DNA of 64,000 bases. Source: JACKII01 sp963807085. GTDB taxonomy: Bacteria; Pseudomonadota; Alphaproteobacteria; Bin95. Where the stretch lies: positions 62,001-126,000 of the forward strand of contig CAWEBB010000014.1 of assembly GCA_963807085.1 (NCBI GenBank), in the 5' to 3' direction. The translations under genes and the position numbers were made by a program. Numbering within the stretch: the stretch's first letter is position 1; every line of letters begins with the position of its first letter. Shown piece by piece: positions 54,732 to 64,000 of this stretch. The notes under the pieces were generated by a model that had not been told where the DNA came from, searched no databases, and worked only from the letters and a program-made list of their open reading frames with translations.

Positions 54732-55508
54732 CTATCCGGCCGTAACGCCGGCGTCGATCACCAGTTCCGAGCCCGTCATATAGCTGGACTGGTCGCTCGC
54801 CAGGAACAGGATGCCGTTGGCGATGTCCTGGGGCTGGCCCAGCACGCCGGTCGGCACCGAAACGGCCGCCCGCTTGTTGAGGTCAGTGGCGTTGCGTCGC
54901 CCCTCGCCGGGCGGCAGGATGGCGTCCCAGATCGGGGTCTCGATGATGCCGGGATGAACGGAGTTCACGCGGATCTTGTCCTTGGCCACCTCCAGCGCCG
55001 CGGTCTTGGTCAACAGCCGCACGGCGCCCTTGGTCGCGCTATAGGCGCCGAGACCGGTGCGGTTGCCCCGCAAGCCGGCAATCGAGGAAAGGTTGATGAT
55101 CGAGCCGCCGCCAGCGTCGCGAATTGCCGGGATGGCGTGCTTGATCCCTAGAAACACCCCCTCGACATTGATGGCCTGCTGCTTGCGCCAATCCACCAGG
55201 CTGAAGGTTTCGAGCGGGCCGGCGATGGCGATGCCCGCATTGTTCACCAGCACGTCCAGCTTGCCAAACGCGGCCTGGGTCGCGGCGATGACCTCCTGCC
55301 AGCGCGCCTCGTCGGTCGTGTCCTGCTGCATGGCCTGTGCCTTGCCGCCGGCGGATTCGATCTCCGAGGCGACCGCTTCCGCGCCCGCACCAGTCAGGTC
55401 AGTCACCATGACCGACGCGCCCTCGCGGGCCAGGGTAAGGGCGGTGGCCCTTCCGATACCGGACGCCGCGCCAGTTACGAGCGCGCATTTACCTGAGACC
55501 TGACCCAT
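54732..55508 (-). CDS. Short-chain dehydrogenase/reductase (SDR)
   Basis: 258 residues. TGAASGIG, NNAG, NLSSIAG and AYSATKGA with the catalytic Tyr and Lys are intact; C-terminal LVIDAGVTAG. Asp after beta-2 (VTDLTG) favours NAD. ATG at 55508 has GGAG nine bases upstream. Located between the threonine synthase-like gene and the divergent TRAP permease/iron alcohol dehydrogenase, perhaps in the same catabolic pathway. Confidence 0.92.
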   Translation of the reverse strand: MGQVSGKCALVTGAASGIGRATALTLAREGASVMVTDLTGAGAEAVASEIESAGGKAQAMQQDTTDEARWQEVIAATQAAFGKLDVLVNNAGIAIAGPLETFSLVDWRKQQAINVEGVFLGIKHAIPAIRDAGGGSIINLSSIAGLRGNRTGLGAYSATKGAVRLLTKTAALEVAKDKIRVNSVHPGIIETPIWDAILPPGEGRRNATDLNKRAAVSVPTGVLGQPQDIANGILFLASDQSSYMTGSELVIDAGVTAG

Positions 55509-55636
55509 CGGTTTTCTCCTCATTTATTTGCCGCTGACCGGCACGATGCCTTTGACATCACGCCAGACGCTAGCCTAGATGCAGCAGCCAAGAATACTAA
55601 TCCAGAACACGGCTCACACGCCAATGGGACGCCCGC

Positions 55637-57616
55637 ATGACTGACATCGCCAAACAGATTGAGGAGCCGCTTGCCGGCCCGATCGCCGGTCCGACCGCCG
55701 GAGGTCCGGATGCCCGCGTGCATGGCTGGATCCGTTGGTTGTTCAACATCGTCGGGTTGGTCGGAATTTTCATGGCGATCAATCAGGTATTCAATTGGAA
55801 TTTCTTTGGTGTCTTAGAGGTGTTCGATATCAATGTGATTATCGATACGTCATTTTTTTACATTATGCTTGGTTTGTTCTTAAGTCTGGTTTTTTTGATT
55901 TATCCTATGATGGGTTCGCAAACGCGCGGAGTCCCCATCTTCGACTGGATTCTAGCTGCGCTCGCCATGGGATGTGGCTTTTACATGGCTTATCACGGGC
56001 AAACCATTATCCAGGAAGGCTGGGACATCCTGGCGCCCATGGAGGCGACGGTGATCGCCGGCATTATCTGCTTTCTCAGCCTAGAAGCGGTGCGGCGGAC
56101 CGGCGGATGGATCCTGTTCTTTGTCGTCACTTTCTTCTTTTTCTACCCGCTGTTCGCGGAATACATGCCTGGATTCCTCTGGGGCCCGGAAAGTGCGGTC
56201 GAGGAGTTTGTCCGCCAGCACGCTCTTGGCACGGAATCGATAATCGGTCTGCCCATGCAGGTGGTGACCCGCCTGCTGATCGGATTTCTCGTCTTTGGCT
56301 CCGCGCTGGTGGTGACCGGGGGCGGCGACTTTTTCATGGCCTTTGCGACGGCGCTGCTTGGCCGGAGCCGCGGCGGTCCGGCAAAGGTGGCGATCGTCTC
56401 GTCCGGCTTTTTCGGGTCGTTGTCGGGTTCGGTGATTTCGAACGTGGTAACAACCGGCCAGATCACCATCCCGACCATGAAACGCACGGGCTACCCTGCC
56501 ACCTATGCGGGCGCGGTCGAGGCATGCGCTTCGACCGGCGGCGCGCTGATGCCGCCGGTGATGGGGGCGGTGGCGTTCATCATGGCCGAATTCCTGAACG
56601 TCTCGTACTCGACTATTGTCATCGCGGCCCTGGTGCCGGCCGTCCTGTTCTACCTGGCCCTGCTGTTGCAAGCAGACAATTATGCGGCGCGCAATGGTCT
56701 TCGCGGCCAGCCTGCCGATGAAATTCCGAAGCTCTGGGAGGTTGTGAAGAGCGGCTGGTACTACCTCTTCAGCCTGCTCATGCTGGTTTACATGCTGATC
56801 GTCGTGCGGATCGAACTGCACGCGCCCTATTATGCCACCCTGGTCTTGGTGGTTTCGTCCCTGATTTTCGGCGGCAAGAACCGCATCACCTTCCGCGGCC
56901 TCGAGATGTTGCTGTTCGACGCGACCAAGAACATCGTCGCGATCATCGGCATTCTTGTGGGCATCGGCATGATCGTCGGCTCGCTCAGCTATACCGGCGT
57001 CGGGCCGGCTTTTTCGGGCGAGTTGCTGCAATTTGCCGGCGACGATGTTATCCTGCTGCTGGTCCTCGGCGCGGCCACCAGCTTCATCCTGGGCATGGGG
57101 ATGACGGTCAGCGCCTGCTATATCTTCCTGGCGCTTGTCATGGGCCAGGCGGTGGCGGACGCGGGCTTGAACCTGGTGGCCGGCCACCTGTTTATCCTGT
57201 ACTGGGGGATGATGAGTTACATCACGCCGCCGGTCGCGGTGGCGGCGGTGGCCGCGGCCACAATTGCAGGTGCACACCCGATGCGGACGGGCATGATGGC
57301 CATGCGGCTCGGCCTGATCCTGTTCCTGCTGCCCTTCCTGTTCGTGCTCAATCCAACCTTGATCCTTGATGGCGAGCCGTTGGCGATCATCCATGACGTT
57401 ACGACCGCCGTCATCGCTGTATGGCTGCTGGCCTCTGCGTCGGAAGGTTGGCTCTATTGGATCGGGCGGATTGAATGGACCAACTTCCGCATTCCCTTGC
57501 TGATCGCCGCCGGCGTGCTGCTGTATCCGGGCACCTATAGCGACCTGATCGGCGCGGCCATCGTCGCGGCGATTTATGTGGTGGGGCTGGTGGTCATGAA
57601 GCCGAAGACCGCGTGA
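55637..57616 (+). CDS. TRAP transporter fused permease subunit (DctQM fusion, TAXI type)
   Basis: 659 residues with about 16 membrane segments. The first 150 residues are the small (DctQ-like) part; the rest is the DctM-like part with the characteristic GSLSGSVISNVVTTGQITIP, KRTGYPATYAGAVEACASTG and ALMPPVMGAVAFIMAEFL. Imports organic acids with sodium, in partnership with a TAXI-type binding protein, which is not adjacent. The DNA at about 55790-55900 is visibly AT-richer than the rest. Downstream iron alcohol dehydrogenase is 26 bp away. Confidence 0.93.
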   Translation: MTDIAKQIEEPLAGPIAGPTAGGPDARVHGWIRWLFNIVGLVGIFMAINQVFNWNFFGVLEVFDINVIIDTSFFYIMLGLFLSLVFLIYPMMGSQTRGVPIFDWILAALAMGCGFYMAYHGQTIIQEGWDILAPMEATVIAGIICFLSLEAVRRTGGWILFFVVTFFFFYPLFAEYMPGFLWGPESAVEEFVRQHALGTESIIGLPMQVVTRLLIGFLVFGSALVVTGGGDFFMAFATALLGRSRGGPAKVAIVSSGFFGSLSGSVISNVVTTGQITIPTMKRTGYPATYAGAVEACASTGGALMPPVMGAVAFIMAEFLNVSYSTIVIAALVPAVLFYLALLLQADNYAARNGLRGQPADEIPKLWEVVKSGWYYLFSLLMLVYMLIVVRIELHAPYYATLVLVVSSLIFGGKNRITFRGLEMLLFDATKNIVAIIGILVGIGMIVGSLSYTGVGPAFSGELLQFAGDDVILLLVLGAATSFILGMGMTVSACYIFLALVMGQAVADAGLNLVAGHLFILYWGMMSYITPPVAVAAVAAATIAGAHPMRTGMMAMRLGLILFLLPFLFVLNPTLILDGEPLAIIHDVTTAVIAVWLLASASEGWLYWIGRIEWTNFRIPLLIAAGVLLYPGTYSDLIGAAIVAAIYVVGLVVMKPKTA

Positions 57617-57642
57617 GCCTCGCGGCCCAAGGAGTACCTGTA

Positions 57643-58803
57643 ATGATCCAAGGCCAGCACCGCTTCACCCGCATGGACAATGTCATCTACGGCATGCCCG
57701 CCGCCGAGGCCATTGCCCGGGAATCCGAGCGGCAGGGAGCGGCGCGCGTCTTCATCGTCGCCTCCAAATCGCTTTACGAAAACACGGACGAAATCGCCAA
57801 GGCGGAACGGGCGCTCGGCGGGCGGCATGCCGGCACGTTCGTCGGCATGCCCTCGCACAGCCCGCGCGATGCGGTCATCGAATGCGCGCGACAGGCCGCG
57901 GCAGCGGACACCGATCTGCTGGTGACCTTTGGCGGCGGCAGCGTGACCGACGCGACCAAGGTCGTGCAAATCTGCCTGAAGCATCAAGTCTTTACGGTAG
58001 AGGGGCTGGACGACTATCACGTCCGCATCGACACCAGCGGCAACAGCGTCGTGCCCGAATTTGAAGGGCCGGACGTGCGCCAGATCAGCGTGCCAACCAC
58101 GCTTTCCGGCGGCGAGTTCAACCCGCTGGGCGGCTGCACCGACCACCGCCGCAAGGTGAAGCAGGGCTATACGCACCCGGACCTGGTGCCGGTCTCGGTC
58201 ATCCTGGACCCAGCGCCGACGGTGCATACGCCGGAGTGGCTCTGGCTATCGACCGGCATGCGGGCGGTGGATCATTGCGTCGAGGGACTTTGCTCCCAGT
58301 TTCTGAACCCCTATGCTGAGGGCGCGCTGCTGCACGGGCTGAAGCTGCTGGCTGAAGGATTGCCGGCGGTAAAGGCTGGCCCTGGAGATCTGGACGCGCG
58401 GCTGCAGTGTCAGATCGGCGCCTGGATGTCGATGACCGGCAATATACCCAAGGGCCTCAGCCATGCCATCGGCCATATTCTGGGTGGCACCTGCGACGTG
58501 CCGCATGGCTATACCTCGTGCGTGATGCTGCCGGCGGCCTTGGCCTGGAACGAGAGCGTCAATGCCGACCGCCAGGCCGTGGTGGCCGAGGCCATGGGCA
58601 GGCCGGGCGAGCGGGCCTCGGCGGTATTGGCGGACTTCATCGCCGGCCTGGGCATGCCGCGCTCGTTGGGCGAGGTGCAGGTGGGCGAGGATCAGTTCGA
58701 CCTGATCGCCAGGAACACCATGCATGACCGCTGGACCCACACCAACCCGCGCAAGGTGAAAGGGCCGGAGGATATCGTCGAAGTGCTGCAACTCGCACTG
58801 TAG
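57643..58803 (+). CDS. Iron-containing alcohol dehydrogenase (maleylacetate reductase-like)
   Basis: 386 residues. VTFGGGSVTDATKVVQICLK is the nucleotide-binding glycine-rich region, and metal His residues occur in GMRAVDHCVEGL and GLSHAIGHILGGTCDVPHGY. Overall type is group III alcohol dehydrogenase, near maleylacetate reductase. ATG at 57643 follows AAGGAG. In one transcript with the TRAP permease, so the transported compound is probably reduced or oxidised by this enzyme. Confidence 0.9.
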   Translation: MIQGQHRFTRMDNVIYGMPAAEAIARESERQGAARVFIVASKSLYENTDEIAKAERALGGRHAGTFVGMPSHSPRDAVIECARQAAAADTDLLVTFGGGSVTDATKVVQICLKHQVFTVEGLDDYHVRIDTSGNSVVPEFEGPDVRQISVPTTLSGGEFNPLGGCTDHRRKVKQGYTHPDLVPVSVILDPAPTVHTPEWLWLSTGMRAVDHCVEGLCSQFLNPYAEGALLHGLKLLAEGLPAVKAGPGDLDARLQCQIGAWMSMTGNIPKGLSHAIGHILGGTCDVPHGYTSCVMLPAALAWNESVNADRQAVVAEAMGRPGERASAVLADFIAGLGMPRSLGEVQVGEDQFDLIARNTMHDRWTHTNPRKVKGPEDIVEVLQLAL

Positions 58804-59080
58804 GGCCACGCCTTTGCCGCGCTGCTAACTGCTGGACGAACATCGCGGCGCCCGGACGTCCCAGCCGGAACGGCCCAGGGCAAAGCGCGGCAGGTTAGGT
58901 CAAACGCCGCCCCATATAGCGGCAAAATCAATATCATGCATCGTACAATATACCATAATAGCGGCCGTCAAGATCCGAGGGTTTACATATGCGGCTCCGT
59001 TCCTAGCTGTTGATCAATGAACAGGCAGAGCGGCGTTGTGATGTGCCGTTCGTGTAGGGAAAACAGCAGAGGAGGTACGG

Positions 59081-59836
59081 ATGAGGAGCCGTCTCGACAT
59101 TATCAATAACCGGCGATTGATCGGGACAATCTCTCTCGCCGCGATGGTGGCGGCAATGCCTGCGCTTGTCGCGCAGCAGACACTGGCCGCGCAGCAGAAC
59201 AATGACAGCGGCCAAACCGGCAATGCCGCCAAAGCCGAGATGAATATCGACCGTAAAGCCAACGGCAACACTGCGCCGGGCGACGGTTGGATCGACATTG
59301 CGACCTGGGACACCGACGCCATTTACAATGGCTGGAGCGCGACCGATCTACTCGACGAAGAAGTGAGCGGGGCCAATGGCGAGGAGGTCGGCGAAATTGA
59401 GGATGTCATTATTTCGAAGACCGGCGAAATCAAAGCGGTGGTCGTCGAAGGCGGCGGATTCCTGGATATCGGTGACACCCATGCTCGGATCGCCTGGGAC
59501 AATGTCACCTTCCGGGATGGGTCGATTTTTGTGCCGTACCGTGAAGAAGCTTTTGAAGACGGGGCGTTGGTGGGCGTGGATGACATGCCCGCCAAGGCCG
59601 GTTACTATCGCGTGCGAGAGCTGATCGGCGATACCATTCGCGACCGCGACGGCGTTGCCTATGGGATCGTGCGCGACGTGATCTTCAGCAAGAATGGCAA
59701 GGCCGAAGCGGTCCTTGTGCGGCCCGGTATGGCTTACGGATATACCGGAACCCATGCAGTTCCCTATTCAGCCGCCGACTACGATCCCTATCAGCCGGAC
59801 TACTGGGTGCCGTATCAGGTCAAGGACTTGACTTAG
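59081..59836 (+). CDS. Exported PRC-barrel domain protein
   Basis: 251 residues. A signal peptide at residues 10-38 (LIGTISLAAMVAAMPALVAQ) is followed by an Asn/Gln-rich linker, then two PRC-barrel domains: about residues 85-150 (SATDLLDEEVSGANGEEVGE, IEDVIISKTGEIKAVVVEGG) and 178-245 (RVRELIGDTIRDRDGVAYGI, VRDVIFSKNGKAEAVLVRPG). GGAGG is 8 bp before the ATG. Function unknown; such proteins are often osmotic- or stress-induced. A 277-bp gap upstream holds no other gene. Confidence 0.86.
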   Translation: MRSRLDIINNRRLIGTISLAAMVAAMPALVAQQTLAAQQNNDSGQTGNAAKAEMNIDRKANGNTAPGDGWIDIATWDTDAIYNGWSATDLLDEEVSGANGEEVGEIEDVIISKTGEIKAVVVEGGGFLDIGDTHARIAWDNVTFRDGSIFVPYREEAFEDGALVGVDDMPAKAGYYRVRELIGDTIRDRDGVAYGIVRDVIFSKNGKAEAVLVRPGMAYGYTGTHAVPYSAADYDPYQPDYWVPYQVKDLT

Positions 59837-59960
59837 ATCGCCCCATTCGCCCGCGAAGGAAGGCAGTAGATTGGGTCGTAACGGGTTCGTTAGCGGTCCG
59901 CGTATGGCGATCGGCGACTGAAGCCATCTGCCCGCGCGGCGGAACTATGGCCTTCACGGC

Positions 59961-60935
59961 TCAAAAACTGATGCCGATGCCGATGGACGTGCCGTACAGG
60001 CGGTCGCCGGTGATGGCGCGCGCGGTGATCCGCACACGGGTGAGGGGGCCGAGCGGTATCTTGGCCGTATCGAACTCGATCCCCAGCCCCACCTGGACCA
60101 AATAATCCGTCTGCAAAGCCGTCGCCTGGTCGCCGAGCAGCAAGGAGCCGGCCAGTTCTCCGACGGCGCGGATCGGCCCGCCAAAGGCATGATAGCCGGT
60201 CGGAACGCGCAAGCGGTTCCACATGCCCAGGGTTACCGCGTCCGCTTCGCCCTTAACCGCCGCGGATGTATCGCCGAAGCTCTGTAAATGGATGTGGCTG
60301 TAACGCAGTTCGACGTCGATCTCGCGCGCTTGTGTATAGTTTGCGTAGTCGAGCATGACCGCGCCGCCATAACCAACCGCGTACAGCACTCCGTCGTCCA
60401 AAAAGTGAATGTCCGAGCCAATGGCTTGGTTGATAACCCCTTGCAGAATGCGGCCGTCGCTGATCACCGTTCCCAGTGAGAAATTGCCGATTGGGCGCAA
60501 AATTAAGTTTTCGGTTAGCGGGAAATCCCAACCGACCCCGGCAGTTCCCGCAATGCTCGTCCATTTTGCCCGCACCAGCTTAGCCTGGTTCCGGCCCGCA
60601 AAGATGAAGGCAGGGTTGTAGCGAGACGCGCCGAGAAAGCCTTCCATATACAATGGAAATTGGTCGCTAAAGGTGAAGGCGCCGCCGAACTGAGTTGCCT
60701 GAAACTCATAATTGTCGCCGCTACTGCTGTTGAGATACAGGGTGCTGGCGGACTCGTTGGGAATAACCGAAATGCCCAGCACGCTCAGCGCGCCATGGGC
60801 CATGTCCCGGACGCTTGGCCCAATCAGACCCAGCCCGCCTGGCGGCCGGCTTTGTGCCATCGCCGCCGAGGAAATGGCAGCGCATGACCAGAACAGAGAG
60901 CCGCTTGCAACAAAAAGGAAGTGACGGAGCGACAT
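59961..60935 (-). CDS. Solitary outer-membrane beta-barrel protein
   Basis: 324 residues: signal peptide (RHFLFVASGSLFWSCAAISS, to about residue 27), then a run of alternating strands and a C-terminal phenylalanine (LYGTSIGIGISF), as in outer-membrane barrels. It resembles the solitary outer-membrane autotransporter-like barrel family, without a passenger. The ATG at 60935 is used; the frame stays open far upstream, antisense to typA, but that is not coding. Convergent with the PRC gene, divergent from typA. Confidence 0.75.
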   Translation of the reverse strand: MSLRHFLFVASGSLFWSCAAISSAAMAQSRPPGGLGLIGPSVRDMAHGALSVLGISVIPNESASTLYLNSSSGDNYEFQATQFGGAFTFSDQFPLYMEGFLGASRYNPAFIFAGRNQAKLVRAKWTSIAGTAGVGWDFPLTENLILRPIGNFSLGTVISDGRILQGVINQAIGSDIHFLDDGVLYAVGYGGAVMLDYANYTQAREIDVELRYSHIHLQSFGDTSAAVKGEADAVTLGMWNRLRVPTGYHAFGGPIRAVGELAGSLLLGDQATALQTDYLVQVGLGIEFDTAKIPLGPLTRVRITARAITGDRLYGTSIGIGISF

Positions 60936-61181
60936 AGCTGACAAAGGAGTGCCGATCCTTCGGGAAAAGCGGCGGTCGGGCCCGAATTTAAATGGAGCTC
61001 GCAGGTCCAACAATGTTTCGGCGAGAAAATGCCAACCTATCTTTGCGTGACAACACGCCGGTTGCCGTCCGCCTGTCGAAGGCTTATGTACCGGCGAATT
61101 CCAAAACAAACAACTGCCGCCGTCCGGCTTGCCAAACGGGAAGCTGACTGTCCGGCCGCGGTTACTTGCGAAAGCCCGCCC

Positions 61182-63002
61182 ATGGATATCCGCAATATTG
61201 CCATCATCGCCCATGTCGATCATGGCAAGACTACCCTGGTCGATTGTCTGCTGCATCAGTCCGGCACCTTCCGGGCCAACCAGCAAGTGGCGGAGCGTGC
61301 CATGGACTCGAACGACCAGGAGCGCGAGCGCGGCATCACCATTCTGGCGAAGTGCACCAGCGTGGTCTGGAAAGGCACCCGCATCAACATCGTCGACACC
61401 CCCGGCCACGCCGATTTTGGCGGCGAGGTGGAGCGTATTCTCAGCATGGTCGATGGCGTCGTCGTGCTGGTGGATGCGAGCGAGGGGCCGATGCCGCAGA
61501 CCAAGTTCGTGGTCGGCAAGGCGCTGCGGCTGGGCCTCAACCCCATTGTCCTCATCAACAAGGTGGATAAGGCCGACCAGCGCGCGTTCGAGGTGCAGGA
61601 CGAGACCTTCGATCTGTTCGCGGCGCTGGATGCAAACGAGGCGCAACTGGATTTCCCGACCCTGTTTTCGTCCGCCAAGCAGGGCTGGGCCGCCGAGGAT
61701 CCGGACGACCGGCCGGGCAATATGGATGCGCTGTTCGACAAGATCGTCGCCCACGTGCCTGCGCCGAAGGTAAATGCGGACGCGCCGTTCTCCATGCTGG
61801 CGGTCACGGTAGAGCGCGACCCCTATCTGGGTCGTCTGCTGACTGGCCGCATCGAAACCGGTCGCGCCCGGTCGAACATGACGGTGCGCTCGCTGGACCG
61901 CGACGGTAATGTGGTGGAGACGGGCCGCATTTCCAAATTGCTGGCCTTTCGCGGCCTGAACCGCGAGGCCGAGGACGAAGCGGTGGCCGGCGACATTGTG
62001 ACGATCGCGGGCCTGAGCGAGACGACGGTCTCCCACACCATCGGCGCGCCAGAGGTGGAAACGCCGCTGCCGGCCCAGCCTATCGATCCCTCGACGCTCG
62101 CCATGACTTTCTCGATCAACGACTCGCCGCTGGCGGGCCGGGAAGGGGACAAGGTCACCAGCCGGCTGATCCGCGACCGCCTGTTCCGGGAAGCCGAAGG
62201 CAATGTCGCGATCCAGGTGCGCGAGACCGAGGACAAGGACGCTTTCGAAGTGTCGGGCCGCGGCGAACTGCAACTGAGCGTGCTGATCGAAAGCATGCGC
62301 CGGGAAGGGTTCGAACTTTCCGTCTCGAGGCCGCGCGTGCTGTTCCGGGCGAACGAGCAGGGCCAGCGCGAGGAGCCGATCGAGGAAGTCGTGATCGACG
62401 TGGACGAGGAATATGCCGGCGCCGTCGTCGAAAAGCTCGGCCAGCGCCGGGGCGAAATGCAGGAGATGCGCCAAGCCGGTGCCGGCAAGAGCCGGTTGGT
62501 GTTTCACGCGCCGAGCCGGGGCCTGATCGGCTATCACGGCGAATTTCTGACCGACACCCGGGGCACCGGCGTCATTAACCGCGTCTTCAGCCACTACGCG
62601 CCCTATAAAGGCCCGATCGAGACTCGACGCACCGGCGTGCTAGTCAGTCTGGAGCAGGGCAAGGCCGTGCCCTACGCATTGTTCAACCTTGAGGACCGGG
62701 GTTTTCTGTTCATCGGCGCGGGCGATCCGGTCTATCAGGGCATGATTTTGGGCGAAAACGCCAAGCCGTCCGACCTGGACGTGAACCCGCTAAAATCCAA
62801 GCAGCTGACAAACTTCCGCGCCTCAGGCAAGGACGAGGCCATTGTGCTGACCACGCCGGTAGACATGACGCTGGAAAAGGCGCTGGCCTATATTGACGAC
62901 GACGAACTGGTCGAGGTGACGCCCAAGAGCGTGCGCTTGCGCAAGCGTTACTTGGATATCCACGAGCGCAAGAAAATGGCCCGCCGCGCGGAGGCGGGGT
63001 AG
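61182..63002 (+). CDS. typA: Ribosome-associated GTPase TypA/BipA
   Basis: 606 residues. G1 IAHVDHGKTTLVDCLLHQSG, ERERGITILAKCTSV, DTPGHADFGGEVERIL, NKVDK and SSAKQGWA are the G motifs; the C-terminal TypA region has HAPSRGLIGYHGEFLTDTRG. A translational GTPase related to EF-G that helps ribosome assembly under stress and cold. Normal length; ATG at 61182. Confidence 0.97.
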   Translation: MDIRNIAIIAHVDHGKTTLVDCLLHQSGTFRANQQVAERAMDSNDQERERGITILAKCTSVVWKGTRINIVDTPGHADFGGEVERILSMVDGVVVLVDASEGPMPQTKFVVGKALRLGLNPIVLINKVDKADQRAFEVQDETFDLFAALDANEAQLDFPTLFSSAKQGWAAEDPDDRPGNMDALFDKIVAHVPAPKVNADAPFSMLAVTVERDPYLGRLLTGRIETGRARSNMTVRSLDRDGNVVETGRISKLLAFRGLNREAEDEAVAGDIVTIAGLSETTVSHTIGAPEVETPLPAQPIDPSTLAMTFSINDSPLAGREGDKVTSRLIRDRLFREAEGNVAIQVRETEDKDAFEVSGRGELQLSVLIESMRREGFELSVSRPRVLFRANEQGQREEPIEEVVIDVDEEYAGAVVEKLGQRRGEMQEMRQAGAGKSRLVFHAPSRGLIGYHGEFLTDTRGTGVINRVFSHYAPYKGPIETRRTGVLVSLEQGKAVPYALFNLEDRGFLFIGAGDPVYQGMILGENAKPSDLDVNPLKSKQLTNFRASGKDEAIVLTTPVDMTLEKALAYIDDDELVEVTPKSVRLRKRYLDIHERKKMARRAEAG

Positions 63003-63117
63003 GACTATCGCGCCCGCTTTGTTGCCGGAACGAGCGGCTGCGTCCGAAGTGGGTAAAGACTGCGCCGGCAAAACAGCACCCTTTCAAGAAAGCCCAATAT
63101 CCGGTCAGCGTCGGGAG

Positions 63118-63654
63118 TTATGCTTTGAAGGGGGTATTGCGGGCGTCGGACCAGGGCTGGTCGTGCGGCACCAGAAATTTCAGGATGAAGGTATAGCGCT
63201 GCATCTGCCAGCCTGAAGAGGTGCGCACATAGTCGTCCTCTGTGACAGCGGACATCAGCATGGACCGGTTGCCTTCCTCGAACGTGCAGGGCTGCCATAG
63301 CATCCAGGTGCCGTGCGCCGCGTCGCCATCCAGTTCGATGTACGGGTTGAGGAAATAGTGCAGCGAGAAGGTCCAACGGCCGCTGCGCAGGTGATTGTAG
63401 ATCGCCTCCCGTCCCTTGATCTCGCCAAATTGCGGGCCGCCGTCCCACACCGCGTCTTCGGTAAAGACGGTATCCACCTGGCGACGCGTGATGGCGTCGA
63501 TCTCGGCCTGTGGCTTGCGGCGGTGATCGTCCGTGTATTTGGAATCCGCGCTTTTGGCATAAAAGGCTTTGAGCTGGCGAATGGCTTCGTAGTCCTCCAT
63601 GCGTTGGAGACGCGCCTCGATGCTGTCGGTCACGGGCGGTGTTGTCCTGTTCAT
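63118..63654 (-). CDS. Nuclear transport factor 2-like (SnoaL/NTF2) family protein
   Basis: 178 residues of the SnoaL-like alpha+beta-barrel fold. RMEDYEAIRQLKAFYAKSAD at the start, VDTVFTEDAVWDGGPQFGEI, GREAIYNHLRSGRWTFSLHY and DDYVRTSSGWQMQRYTFILK are characteristic of the group that includes ring-hydroxylating dehydratase and isomerase-like members. ATG at 63654. Convergent with typA and upstream of the amidohydrolase on the same strand; catalysis unproven. Confidence 0.86.
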   Translation of the reverse strand: MNRTTPPVTDSIEARLQRMEDYEAIRQLKAFYAKSADSKYTDDHRRKPQAEIDAITRRQVDTVFTEDAVWDGGPQFGEIKGREAIYNHLRSGRWTFSLHYFLNPYIELDGDAAHGTWMLWQPCTFEEGNRSMLMSAVTEDDYVRTSSGWQMQRYTFILKFLVPHDQPWSDARNTPFKA

Positions 63655-63712
63655 GAAGCTTGTTCGAGAGGCCCGCCGCCGGCAGTGATGGCTACCGGCG
63701 GCGTCTGTTAGC

Positions 63713-64000
63713 CTATTCCGCTGCGACCGCGGTGATTGCTGCGTCCTGCCCCGCCCGGACCAGTTTGCCCGGCAGCGCGCCCGTGTGTTCGCCGTTTTCG
63801 AACACCGGCACGCCGGAGACGAAAGTGGCGACGTAGCCTTCGGCCCGCTGTACCAGGCGGCGGCCGCCCGCCGGCAGGTCGAACACCACCTCCGGCCGGC
63901 GGATCAGCAGCTTGTCATAGTCGATGATGTTGACATCGGCCTTGAGGCCGGGCTTCAGACGGCCCCGGTCCTTGAAGCCAAAAAAGTCTGCCGTCTCACT
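63713..64000 (-). CDS. Amidohydrolase family, D-aminoacylase-like (5' part beyond window)
   Basis: Only the last 95 codons are here. GRLKPGLKADVNIIDYDKLL, EVVFDLPAGGRRLVQRAEGY and VSGVPVFENGEHTGALPGKL are the typical C-terminal beta-sandwich of N-acyl-D-amino-acid deacylases and related amidohydrolases. The metal site is outside the window. It is upstream of the SnoaL-like gene on the same strand, likely one transcript. Confidence 0.88.
   Translation of the reverse strand, partial: SETADFFGFKDRGRLKPGLKADVNIIDYDKLLIRRPEVVFDLPAGGRRLVQRAEGYVATFVSGVPVFENGEHTGALPGKLVRAGQDAAITAVAAE

Noticed and set aside
60936..62594. Minus-strand extension of the outer-membrane barrel frame
   Set aside because: Antisense to typA, which is unmistakable; the barrel protein has a proper signal peptide at 60935.

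Overview
The window is high-GC, gene-dense bacterial chromosome, most likely from an alphaproteobacterium (perhaps Rhodospirillales-like). Grounds: an lpxI-type lipid A cluster, cytochrome c', an ArsR-methyltransferase fusion beside metF, and many SDR, CoA-ligase, crotonase and CoA-transferase genes. I see no rRNA, tRNA, CRISPR array, prophage or insertion sequence.

Layout. 1-14 kb: partial phosphate permease with a NUDIX hydrolase; a crotonase; a membrane-anchored arylsulfotransferase-like protein whose start codon lies in overlapping hairpins; an SDR; a TetR operon (TetR, SRPBCC, VOC, DUF1428) behind a palindromic operator; a small monooxygenase whose 3' end is tandemly repeated; a second crotonase; a persulfide dioxygenase/TusA pair; an F420-type oxidoreductase; a damaged ettA; an O-antigen ligase-like protein. 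14-25 kb: secreted peptidoglycan-binding protein, GNAT, SDR, acyl-CoA ligase, a membrane TPR protein with six near-identical 144-bp repeats, metF with its ArsR-methyltransferase, mlaA, and a soluble histidine kinase divergent from argG. 26-33 kb: a DJ-1-like protein without the nucleophile, a pyrE-led operon (pyrE, solute-binding protein, GNAT, SAM hydroxide adenosyltransferase), a TauE permease, a zinc alcohol dehydrogenase, and a 0.6-kb AT-richer gene-free stretch ending in a strong terminator. 33-40 kb: lyase, ELM1-like protein, frameshifted CoA-transferase, MlrC peptidase, cytochrome b and cytochrome c'. 40-52 kb: a long minus-strand cell-envelope and translation series (tsf, pyrH, frr, uppS, cdsA, dxr, rseP, bamA, fabZ, lpxA, lpxI, lpxB, gloA) that lacks rpsB at its head and skp/lpxD between bamA and fabZ. 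52-64 kb: LysR regulator, threonine synthase-like enzyme, SDR, fused TRAP permease, iron alcohol dehydrogenase, PRC-barrel protein, outer-membrane barrel, typA, a SnoaL-like protein and the end of an amidohydrolase.

Three otherwise well-conserved genes (ettA, a class III CoA-transferase, lpxB) are interrupted only by single-base insertions: eight, one and one. Removing them gives whole-codon lengths of 560, 409 and 407 residues. That one-sided pattern suggests sequence error as much as true decay. No clear new defence or mobile system was found. The best unexplained signals are the 32.6-33.2 kb stretch, the start-codon hairpins near 3.0 kb, the TPR repeat protein and the 36-bp repeats at 7.3 kb.
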